Assembly: GCA_032629725.1 (NCBI GenBank)
Contig: JAFEVB010000010.1
Coordinates: forward strand, 496,001 to 560,000
From: Gremmenia infestans
Lineage: Eukaryota > Ascomycota > Leotiomycetes > Helotiales > Hamatocanthoscyphaceae
Length of the DNA: 64,000 bases
Direction of reading: 5' to 3'
Below the pieces are notes generated by a model. The model worked only from the letters and a program-made list of their open reading frames with translations, was not told the origin of the DNA and searched no databases. Shown here piece by piece: positions 11,726 through 21,700 of this stretch. How positions within the stretch are numbered: position 1 is the stretch's first letter; each line of letters starts with the position of its first letter. The translations under genes were made by a program, and so were the position numbers.

Positions 11726-12128
11726 CTAATCTAGAATATGGTACGCATGGCTGGATGACAGCCCTTGATGGACCGAAATGAAGAGGCTCTTGTGGTGATC
11801 CTCCCACTGGATGGTTGTAAAAGCTAATTGCAGAGTGTGTAATATGGGTGATTATTCTGCAGAAAGGATGTCAAAGGGTTGTTGTTGGAAAGAATGCATG
11901 TCTAGGCGGATGACTCTTTATATTTACATGTCGGATGACCAAGCCGCCTGTCTACTACTACATCCAGGTGAATCAGCCTAATGTACCCTCCTAAATGGAT
12001 TCAATTTTAATACCTTCATCCAAACCATCACTTGGTTACTTGGAAAAAGTGCATCTACTCCTTTTCCTCAACCACAATCTCTTTCACAACTTCAATAACC
12101 TCCTCCTTCTCCCTATACACCTCATCCC
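11726..12128. other. Spacer between copies B and C
   Basis: It contains a stop-rich extension of the copy B frame but no recognisable N-terminal domain, so the 5' half of copy B appears deleted or replaced. No other gene is seen. Confidence 0.45.
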
Positions 12129-12887
12129 TCAAAATCCTTCGCATTTCCCAACATCCTCCTCCGTGAACCTCTTCTCATGGTTCTGATCTACAGCCATGTC
12201 CCTCTGGCACACATTGACCTCTTTAACACCCCTAATCTCCCTCAACTTCTTGACGCCCGCCGCCGCCATCGGATTATGACTGAAAAGCGTCAGAACGGAA
12301 TCGTATTCCAAAATGACTATCAGCTTCTTTAGATTGTGGCATTGAGTGAGTAGTGTGGTGGCTTTGTTCGGAATTCTTCTGTCGCCGTCGGTTTCGTATA
12401 AAATGAATGTGAGGTATTCGATGTGTTGGCGACGGCCGGGCCCGAGGCCTTTGAGGACATTGAATACTATAGTGTTGTTAGTAATATTCCCCTTCCTCAG
12501 GTTAATAGGGTGAGTTACGGCTATTGGTACTGTGAAACACTTATACGTGTTGCAATGGTAATAGATCGCAACAACTTCAAAGTATAGTTGCTTGCAGACG
12601 CGCGTCAGCACCACTAGATTTTTTGTCCAAGAAGATACGGGCTCTTTGGGGCGGGGTCCCACTATGGCGCGGATTTGGGCATTAGACAGGTGCTCCAGCC
12701 ATTTTCGAGGGAAGTCGATGGCTTCGGGTTGGATGAGGAGGTATTTGAGAATCGTGTCTCGGACTTCTGGTGGAAATGTAAGGAAGTGGGACTTGGGATG
12801 TGGTTCAGGTGAGGTGATAGCTATGACTCCCTCTAGAGAGCTAAGCTTCGATTGCGTTGGTGGATGTTTGGTTGAAGGTGTAGTTGA
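12129..12887 (-). CDS. LPPEIR-family copy C (open frame, start codon not found)
   Basis: The minus-strand frame is open from 12887 to the TGA at 12129. It carries the family parts in order: FLTFPPEVRDTILKYLLI, LTRVCKQLYFEVVAIYY, GLGPGRRQHIEYLTFILYE, KKLREIRGVKEVNV, and a short C-terminal helix. No ATG lies in frame between the upstream stop (12888-12890) and the FPPEVR motif. The true start must therefore lie in a small upstream exon, as in copy A, which I could not define, or the gene has lost its start. It is shorter at the C-terminus than copy A. The coding region itself has no internal stop. Confidence 0.6.
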   Translation of the reverse strand, partial: STTPSTKHPPTQSKLSSLEGVIAITSPEPHPKSHFLTFPPEVRDTILKYLLIQPEAIDFPRKWLEHLSNAQIRAIVGPRPKEPVSSWTKNLVVLTRVCKQLYFEVVAIYYHCNTYKCFTVPIAVTHPINLRKGNITNNTIVFNVLKGLGPGRRQHIEYLTFILYETDGDRRIPNKATTLLTQCHNLKKLIVILEYDSVLTLFSHNPMAAAGVKKLREIRGVKEVNVCQRDMAVDQNHEKRFTEEDVGKCEGF

Positions 12888-13133
12888 TTAAACGATCTTG
12901 GGTTTCGGAAGTCGAAGATTCTTCTGGACTTGACACGACGGAACTTTTAATGTTGAATTAGAGCACATTCAATATTGAACAATTTAAGAATAGACATTTT
13001 AGACTTGTTATGGCGCGGATTGGAACGAATAGTGGCTCTATGTTAGGAAGCAGATCACGGCAACAAGAAGTAGGATAAAGTTGTTCTCAAGGCGCTCCGG
13101 CCTAGGTAGAGTTGAGACGATATGCTAAGAGGC

Positions 13134-14328
13134 CTATCTGCGTTTTATCATCTGCCACTCGAAATGCCTTTTTATGGTTTTTTCCCTCTGCTTATCCTTC
13201 TCTGCTTGTCTTCTAGCTTGCATCTCCTCGCTTAGAGAATCTCTTGGCCGCCGCTCTTTGCAAACAGTTTCACTCAGAATCCGTTCGAGTTTCCCCGCAA
13301 AAGCCTTCTCCTCGTTCTGAAGTCCTAATTGGAAACTACGATTGTCTTTCCTAGTTGAAATAGAAGGAATAATCAACTCTTAAGGTAGCATCATAAGTTC
13401 CTTTATACCTCTTAATTCCAGCAGTATAAAGACCGTTCTCGTTGATATATCGTCCCACCAAGGGCTTGGCGTCAGCGAAAGCACTATTTTCCCCATCTTG
13501 ATCTCAAGCTTTTCCAAATTTAAACACTGGTATATTAACTTTGTTGCTTTTTTTATCCCATGAGCCATCTCAGTGAGGGAGGTACTAATGTTCTTGATAA
13601 AATTGCGTCTGTCTTGACCAATGTCTTGGAGGAATTTCCCCACTATGAGAACTTATTAGCACGAACGCCTTGATTTCTCCATTGTAATATTATATTATAC
13701 CATTCCAAATAAGCCACCAGACACTGGGACTTGTGCTACTACGTTGCAGCCAGAACTTCTGGGTTGCAATGCAATTTGGCCTAGGACGCGTGTCTCCTTT
13801 GCGGCACAGGGCTCTCAACGAATCAGATTTGCACAACTTAAATCGAGAAACTCTATTAAAAGGGTCAACTTACAAGTAAGCATATTAGGAAACTCAAACT
13901 TGTTACGAGAGTAGTAAATAGGCAACACTTCAGCATATAGCTGCCGACACGCTCATGCGAGTGGAAGGACTTTTTCAGGGTCCCTCAAGCGGTCCTATGG
14001 GCAGATATCAGTCAGTATTGCTTAAAATGACAGAAGTTAAGAGGTGTTAGTGTTTATGAACAGTGAAATGTTTAGATGGTAGATGATTTTTATGACACCT
14101 GAGGTACGAAGAAATTCCATTGCCTCCAAGAAGGTAACTTACCTGAAGCCCCTTGGTATCGCATCGTGGACGGATAACGCTCGCCGTGGGAAGGAGTTCC
14201 AAGATAATCATATAGCGGATCTTAGTAGGGAGGGCAAGAAGGTAGCACTTCATATCGTTGGCCTTCGATCTTATACCGTGTCTTTGAGTTGGCGATGCCA
14301 TCTTGCTGGGTGTAGAATTTCGAAACAT
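13134..14328 (-). pseudogene. LPPEIR-family copy D with two in-frame stops
   Basis: Exons can be traced on the minus strand with intact splice signals: 14328-14143, 13994-13874 and 13642-13134. The first carries LLALPTKIRYMIILELL. The second carries DRLRDPEKVLPLA, then a TGA at 13955-13953, then ACRQLYAEVLPIYYSRN. The third carries LGKFLQDIGQDRRNFIKN ... LRGIKELMMLP, then a TAA at 13382-13380, then ELIIPSISTRKDNRSF to the end. The TGA sits exactly where copies A and C have Arg (ARTCKQ, TRVCKQ), so a CGA-to-TGA change is the simplest explanation. Splice phases still agree across all three exons, pointing to recent inactivation. Confidence 0.8.
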
Positions 14329-14935
14329 TAAAAGTTATCTTTTCTTTTGCGAAATAATGTGGTGCTGAGAAGGAAAGGTTGGGGAAAATGTTTGACTATA
14401 GTATCGAGCGTGGGTCGTACTGTAGTGGTTCGTCGTTCTTAGTCTGCACGCGATGCGATATCTAGCTTCTTCAGGTTGGCCCTATAATGAAAAACATACG
14501 CAATAGGTAGCTTTGAAATGTGTAATAAAGGTGATGTTTCAAGCTAGCACCTTTATTTATAGGCTTAAGGCTTTATAATATTATGTTTAATCTTTTACTC
14601 ATTAACATGTGATGCACGCCAGCAAACTCGCTTAACCCCTTTTCACTGCTTACTTAGCCTTACTTAATATCGAGAGTGACTTTACGCTCAAACTCGAATT
14701 ACTTTTCAGTCGAAAAGGAGCGGCCGTGCTTGCCTAGAGCAAGTTTGATTAATTGGATTTATACGTATTTAATATTTCGAACACTGTTGCAATGAAGAGA
14801 GAAGGGCCGGTTGACAAGGGCAGATTTGGGAAAGGTATGTCGGAAATTTGCTCTTGGAGGGTTTAATATTAAATTGGTGAAGATAAAAGAGCATGTTAAA
14901 AAAAGGCAGCCCTCTTAAGCTCGGCCACAGTAACC
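14329..14935. other. AT-rich spacer between copies D and E
   Basis: Low-complexity AT-rich sequence with no coding signal or recognisable element. Confidence 0.55.
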
Positions 14936-15648
14936 TCAAATGTTAATATGCTCTTCCACATCGCTAGGAACTTCTACATCTGTCTTCCTCTCCTTGCACA
15001 AATCCTCCTCCAACATGCGCACGAACTCGTTCCACTGTTGGACACTTAAATTTGGTACGTATTTCCTATAGGGAGGACATGTTTATATCCCTCGTCAAGA
15101 CCTGGACTTTCTTGCAACCTCTTAATTTCTTCAATTCCCTGATTCCCTCTCCCTTAAACGATGACCAATTCTCCGGCACATATGATACGTGCAGACAAAT
15201 ATATAAATTCCTGAGGCTTGTGCACCGAGGTAATAACTTTATAGGTTGTTTTTCATGTTTCTGGTCTCCTCTCTTCCAAATGTTGAATTCGGTTTCCCTG
15301 ATGAACTCTCTTTGGTAGTTGGAGGTGCCATTTAAGGAACCCTCCACTGTGGGGTGTTAGCTACGTGCAATTAATGTTGGGAGAGGTACTATACATCTAC
15401 CAAGTGTCAGAAAGTGAGATGAGTTGTAGCTGAAGAAGACGCGGCTCGACTCGGTGTGGAGGTGCTTGCAGGTAGTAGCGATTCGAAGAAAGTTGTTTTC
15501 GGAAGGATTATTATACTCAGATAGCAATTGCCCTGTAGGCGTAAGGTTTGTGGAGAATTTTCCCTAAGATTTCCGGCGTAATAATTAAGATGTAGTATTT
15601 TGCTACTTCACGCTCGACTCGGGCAAGCTCTTGACTTGACGAAGCCAT
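14936..15648 (-). pseudogene. LPPEIR-family copy E, frameshifted
   Basis: From an ATG at 15648 the frame gives YYILIITPEILGKILHK, then runs into TGA. The adjacent frame continues the family with SENNFLRIATTCKHLHTESS. A normal-looking intron (GTAGAT...CACAG, ending at 15348) joins to VEGSLNGTSNYQREF ... GIRELKKLRGCKKVQVLTRDIN. That frame stops at 15066, but another frame continues with CPPYRKYVPNLSVQQWNEF and VRMLEEDLCKERKTDVEV to a TGA at 14938-14936, which matches the C-terminal helix of the family. At least one and probably two single-base frameshifts are present, so no full-length product can be made. Confidence 0.7.
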
Positions 15649-16553
15649 TCTGTCTGTTCTTAGCTCTGGATAGCTTTGCGTAGTCGTGTCTTCGGACGTT
15701 CGTTGTTGAGGATGCAAGAGGGAAAATACCGGGGTTAAGAAGCTGGTTCATGAATTACAAGGTACTGCAGCATTGACTAAATAGGACTAGACTGCTCGTC
15801 AGACTATCGCCGTGCAAGATCTTCCTAATTCAATGTAACACTTTGGCACCATAGCTATCGGCCATTAGTTCGCTTACTCTCTATCTGACAATTGTCATGG
15901 ACATGGACATTAGGGTTGCGTTATTGATAACCTGGTTGAGAAATCGACCCAAGAAGATGGCAATAGTTGTTCCTCGATGCAACTGTAAATTTCTAAATAG
16001 CAATGCCCTTCTCGTCAATATCCCAAAAGATGCAAGGGTCTCGAATTACCAGTAAACACGGCAGAAATGGAATTGACCTTTCGCAAAAAGAATTCTATGT
16101 CTGGTTTCCAAAGAGATTATAGCTTAACTATATATTGTATTTGTAACATGAGTTTGAGCTGATACAAGGATTTGTTAGTAATTATTGACGACTTTGTAAG
16201 TTGGACGTACCGAGCGTACCTAGGTTGGGGTGAGCTCGTTGGGGGCTCTGCGGGAAGTGGGGACGTCTAGCATTTTCACATGTCAAATGCATATACCGGT
16301 ACTTGTAGATCTGGAATTCCCCAAAAGAATATGAAGCCAACCCTTGGGAAAGGGAAGATCGTGCCACTCAACTTTGGTTATAATCTGATTTTACGGTTGC
16401 AAATCGGTAGTTGAAGGCGAAATGTTGAGAAATTGAGATCATATATCTATCTACGCTACCTATGCATCAGTATTCAAACGAAATCGCCTAAAGCCATCAG
16501 AATAGTATATACATGAAATGTACTCCCCATTGTCTCGGCTCAAAATGGCGCCA
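15649..16553. other. Intergenic, AT-rich
   Basis: 3' flank of the carnitine carrier and upstream side of copy E. No gene, RNA or repeat is recognised. Confidence 0.5.
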
Positions 16554-17644
16554 TCACCCGAAAGTCTTGTTCATGAACTGATGCGCCAATTCGACCCCTA
16601 AGAACGTCGCAGCATTTGCAGGTACAGCTCTTGCGATTGCAGGCCCAAACCCAGGGAAGAAAGCTTTGACTCCACCATTCTTATACAAGCCACGAACAAT
16701 CCCACCAACGGTTGGCTTGCCCTCCATTGTTTGTAGACGACTCTTCACAGTGTCTATTGGGAAAACAGGAATCCACATGGCTACACCAGCCGCAGCACCA
16801 GCCGCAGTAACAGCCAAGAGACTCAGATCCCCGCTTGCCTTACCCGTCACTGGGTCCACCGGTGTGAGTCTGCGTTTGATATACTCATAGGCTGCAAAAT
16901 AGGCTGCGGATCCAGGACCATCTCTTGCCAACGTAGCAACTGAACCTCGGAACACAGAACGAACGCCGCCTTCCTTGTATAATTGCCGGACGACATCCAC
17001 ACCACCGCTATATTTCGGCTTCTCGCCTGGTGCTAATTGCTTTTGGCCTTGGATTTGTAGAAGCACTTTGACACGCTCGAAAGGTGCCGTGATGAGCGTC
17101 ATAGGAATAGCGGAGAAGAATCCGGCAGCCGAGACTTGTGCGACGGAAAGCTGGTTATCTTGAACGGTCGAGAAACGGCGAACGAGGCCTTTGCCAACAT
17201 CATAACCCCAGAACGAGACCGCAACTATTTCAACAATCAGCTCTTCCTTCTGAGTAGAAAGAAAGGGTGTTTCTTACACATAGGAGTAACGCCCACCAGG
17301 GGCGCACTGACACCAGCATACAAGCCCCTCCTCACTCCATCCCTCGCAATACTCTTCCTCACAACATCGATCGCACTGCTGTAAACACCCCGCTCCGCAG
17401 TCTGCAACCGGACCTTGACCAAGTCAAACGGATGTCCAACAACCACAGCGCAGATACCACCAAACCCCCCAGCAGCCAGACTCCTCAGACCTTGCAGAGA
17501 CTTGGTTTCCGCTTGTTTTAAGTCCTCCTTCAATTCCTCTTTGGATTCGGGGACGTGGGGTAGCTTCTCGGCGATCGCTGGAGGGAGACTGTCGATTTCC
17601 TGGTTGATTTTTCCCCCAATGGAAGAAGATGAGGAGGGAGACAT
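16554..17644 (-). CDS. CRC1: Mitochondrial carnitine/acylcarnitine carrier
   Basis: Exons 17644-17278 and 17224-16554 give 345 residues. Three mitochondrial carrier repeats are visible, each with the P-x-[D/E]-x-x-[K/R] motif: HPFDLVKVRLQ, APFERVKVLLQ and FPIDTVKSRLQ. Features such as the APFERVK repeat and VTPMFAVSFWGYDVG match carnitine/acylcarnitine carriers (yeast Crc1, Aspergillus AcuH). These exchange acylcarnitine for carnitine across the inner mitochondrial membrane so that peroxisomal acetyl units or fatty acids can be used. The N-terminus (about 60 residues before the first repeat) is long and hydrophilic. The ATG at 17644 (GCCATGT) was chosen; an in-frame ATG at 17713 would add 23 residues. 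It is divergent from the large repeat protein gene at 18780. Confidence 0.93.
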
Positions 17645-18779
17645 GGCGAGAGGAGCCGAGGAGATGCACGTAGATTCAAAAGGTAGAGAGAAGATTCGGA
17701 TGAAAAGAAGCAACGTATTTCAATATGCGCCGCGGCTGAATGTTACTTGCACCTCGCTTTCTCCGCGCAACCGGGATGCCGAGGTCTCGGAGTCTGGGGC
17801 AGCTCTTCCGCTCCTCTGTTCCGCGTTCCGCACCTCCACCAGCTCCGCCCAGAATCCGTTCAACACCTACCCAGTTAAATTTGAATCGCTTGAAGACCAA
17901 ATTGAAGTCATTTCGAACAGTGTTGCATTTCATAGTTCGTATTTCGTAGTAAGTATGTTGCCCATGGGTTTATGAGACTAAAACCCAAACTAAATGTATC
18001 AACGTTGGGCTTTTCGGGACGCATTATCATTAATAGAAATACTATAACCTCGACGGAAATGCTCATCAAGGATGAACCCTTCTGACTTGGGATCGTTCCT
18101 ATTATTGCCCCTCTGTGTTCCTACTTATCCTAGAAAAGTAGGGTTTTCCTTGCAAATAGCTCAATTACCATCAGGTACGAATGTACCTACGATTATTAGT
18201 AACCTCTGGCATATCCACAATTTTATAAGCTGTACAACACACCGGTCAGAAGACAAGGTATTTTAGCCTGACCGTCTTTTGTGTTGAGTTAGTGTAGACA
18301 CACAGTCTTGGAAAGCTCTCTCACCCTTGAGCTTCCCTTCCATTCTGGGAAAGCTTCAACCGACGATCCCACCATTGCTGGTATGTACGAAGACTCGAGG
18401 AATGAGTACAATGTGACAAGAGCTACAAACCAAGGTAGGACGCCGCTCTCCCGGTCAAATAAGAATTTCACAGCTCTACCAGCCAGTTGCCCGAATTGGC
18501 TTCAAAATCCGGAAAAAGGTTCCACCGTGAAAATTCTGGGGCGTGAACAGAAACACGTCGCCAACCAGCGCATATCATCTGTTGGCAAGTGCATGAACCT
18601 ACATCCTAATAATCCTACCTATAGCATCCACTTATATAGGCAATTGGCGCCATCGCAATGTACGGTGAGTATGATACTGCTGGTAAGAGAATCTCTGTCT
18701 TCCCATCTCAATCGTATCACTTCTCTGAATCATATCATTTCTCTCCAATTCATCTAAAATATTCAAATGAGCCGCAACT
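17645..18779. other. Divergent promoter region
   Basis: About 1.1 kb separates the carnitine carrier (-) and the repeat protein (+). A short upstream ORF (ATG 18767, TGA 18842-18844) overlaps the start of the latter. No other gene is supported. Confidence 0.5.
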
Positions 18780-21700
18780 ATGGCTCCTGGTCCTCGTGTT
18801 TCCTCTCGACCTCCCCTAACAACTCGCATACGAGCCTCTTTTGAAGGCAAACACAGCAAATCGGAAATCACCAGTCCTACAAACACAAATGGATTTGTGA
18901 CTCAAGATCCCCAGGCGTTTCGAGCCGCCATCGATGAAGCTATCGGCAGTGAAAGCTTTCAGAATGCCATCGCGAACAACCTGGCGAGGATAATCAAGCC
19001 TTCCATCAAAGATGCGCTTGACACATTGCAACCGCTTGTGGAAGCGGTGTATTCGCATGAAGTGCTTCTGCGGAAGACCAACAGGAGTGTGGAGGATCTC
19101 CTGGCTCGGATTGATACCGGAGGACAATCGATAAATTCGATAGCCCAGCGTCCAGATAGTCCACGAAGTTCAGGAAGCCCAACAACATCTACCACTCCGC
19201 GGGGGCGCAAGTCAAGCGAGGCTTCAAATGGTCAGGACATGGAGCTTTTCAGATTCTCTTTGGAGAAAAACAACAAACGAACAGTCGCGACGCTAGCAGA
19301 GCTCTCGAATGCTGTCGCGGCGAACAACAAGAAAGTCACAGATGCGGTAAATGGTATTCGAGACATCCAGGCTACATTGGCCCCTACGAAAAATGGCCTT
19401 GACTCTCCAAAGTCCTCGGACCACTCGAATCCGAATACTGCTGTGATGCAAGCTCAATTGGACCAATTGAAGGCGGATATCGAACACATTATCAATGTCA
19501 TGGGTTCAGACCTCGGCCAAAATGTAAAGAGCATTCATAAGCAGGTTGGAGCGCATCCTTCCCTCCTGGCATCTCATACTACGAAGCTAGATGCAATATC
19601 TACGGACCTTGTAGCTTTGAAGGGACAAGCTGATGTAGCGGAAAAGATCCAAAGTGTCTCTGCGAATCTAGATGCTCTGAAAAGTTACATTGAAGGTAAC
19701 ACTACTAAGCAGGATGAGCTGCTTAGCGATTTGGAATCACAAGTTGGCGACGTCCTTACTGTAGTCGAAGGACATACTGGGATCTTAACAGAACTGAAGG
19801 ATGTTAGCCCTACAATTCTTGAAGCGGTCCAAAGCTCAAACGACTCCCACACATTCCATGCTATGGCGCTAGGCGAGCTTAAGGAAAGGTCTCTGGCTCC
19901 AGAATCTGGTTCTGCGCAGGCGTCTGGCGGCGATTCTAGCTCAGCGGAAGCTTTGGAAGCTCTCAAAGCAGACATAGCCGCTTTGAAGGAGAACATCGAG
20001 TCTGGACTTTCCTCGCATAATGAGAATCTGACCGGGATAGATTCAAAGGTCGACAATGTTCTCACTGCCGTCGAAGGACACAAAGCTGCCGATCAAAGCG
20101 CGGAAATCTTAGCAGCTGTTCAGAATTCCAACGACTCGCATGCCTCTCACTCTGAGGCACTAGAAGGGATCAGGTCTCTCAACGATACTGCTCCTGCTGC
20201 TCCGACTTACGACACAAACTTCGCAGCCTTAGAGGCGCAAATTTTCGCCCTGCAAACCACACTCCATTCTCACACTGGCGCATTGGATGAGATTAAAGCC
20301 GTCAATCCCATATCAAGCGCCGAGTTGGTTCCCGAATCTGAAAGCAACAATTTCAGCGACCTGGAGGCTCAAATTGGAGCCATCACTAACCTCCTCAATG
20401 AAATCAAAGACGATGTCAGTGCCGAGATTTTGACGGCTCTTCATGACATTGGCCAGACTCAAGCCAGCCATTCCACATCCTTGGCAGAAATTAGGGAGGC
20501 AGATGTCAGTGATGAGATCTTGACTAGTCTACACGATGCGCACACTGCTCAAGCGGCTTCATTGGATGAATTGAAGACAGCAAGGTCTACCGAGCCGACC
20601 GCAGAAGCGGGCAAATTGGAAGCTTTGGAGACACAAATTGGTGCTCTTGTTTCGACATTGGATGAGCACAAGGCCACTTTGGCGGAGATCAGAGATGCGA
20701 CAAATGCCTCCAACGACTCCCACGCTTCCCATATTGCTTCTCTGGCCGAGATTAAGTCAAGGCCTGTAGAAATCACGCCTGCTGCAGTGAGCAACCTCGA
20801 AGCTCTAGATTCGCAAATCGCTGCCCTATCGACAACACTCGAAGAGCACAAGGCAACTCTCTCCGCTATTCACGAGGCAACGAATGCGTCCAACACCTCA
20901 CATGCTGCTCACGCAGCTTCGCTCGACGAGATCAAGTCCAGATCTGTAGATGCAACACCGGTCCCGGAGACTGATGATGCTGGGCCAAAAATTGGTACCA
21001 TCATAGCCACTCTTGAAGAGCAAAACGCCACTCTTGCAGCCATCAAAGACACTACAGCTGCATCTCACGAATTGCATGGATCTCATGCAACTGCTTTGAG
21101 CGAAATCAAAGACGCAACTGCTGCTTCCAGTGATTTCCACACCTCGCACGCTGCCACCTTGGCGGAGATCAAGGAGGCAACTTCTGGATTGAGCGACTTC
21201 CATGCTTCTCACACTGCATCACTAGGTGAAATCAAGGACTTGACTGCTGCATCTAACGAATCCCACGCTGCTCATGCCGTAATGTTAACGGAGCTGATTC
21301 CGTCAGGCGATGCAGTCTCTCACTCTGCACCTGCTAGTCCAGACCTCGCGGCTTTAGAAGCCCATTTCACCAATCTTATGTCTACCCTGGAGGCCCAAAA
21401 TGGGACTCTGGCAGAAATCAAAGACGCAACGGGAAAACCAGAGGTTCTTACGGCTGTTAAGGAATCTCACGAGCTACTATCGACACATACTCCACTTCTC
21501 GAGTCCATCCAGAAAGGTATTTCTCAGGAGGATATCCTGTCTCACATCTCAGAACTCAAGTCCGCCATTGAAGAGTCGAAAACCGGTATTGACGCCCACG
21601 GAGAGCTTGTCAAAGATCTACAAACCGAGACAAAGACCTCACAATCAGAAGTCGCTCAAGCCATCGGTGCATTCGCTCTCGGTGGTGCGGCAGGAGCCGT

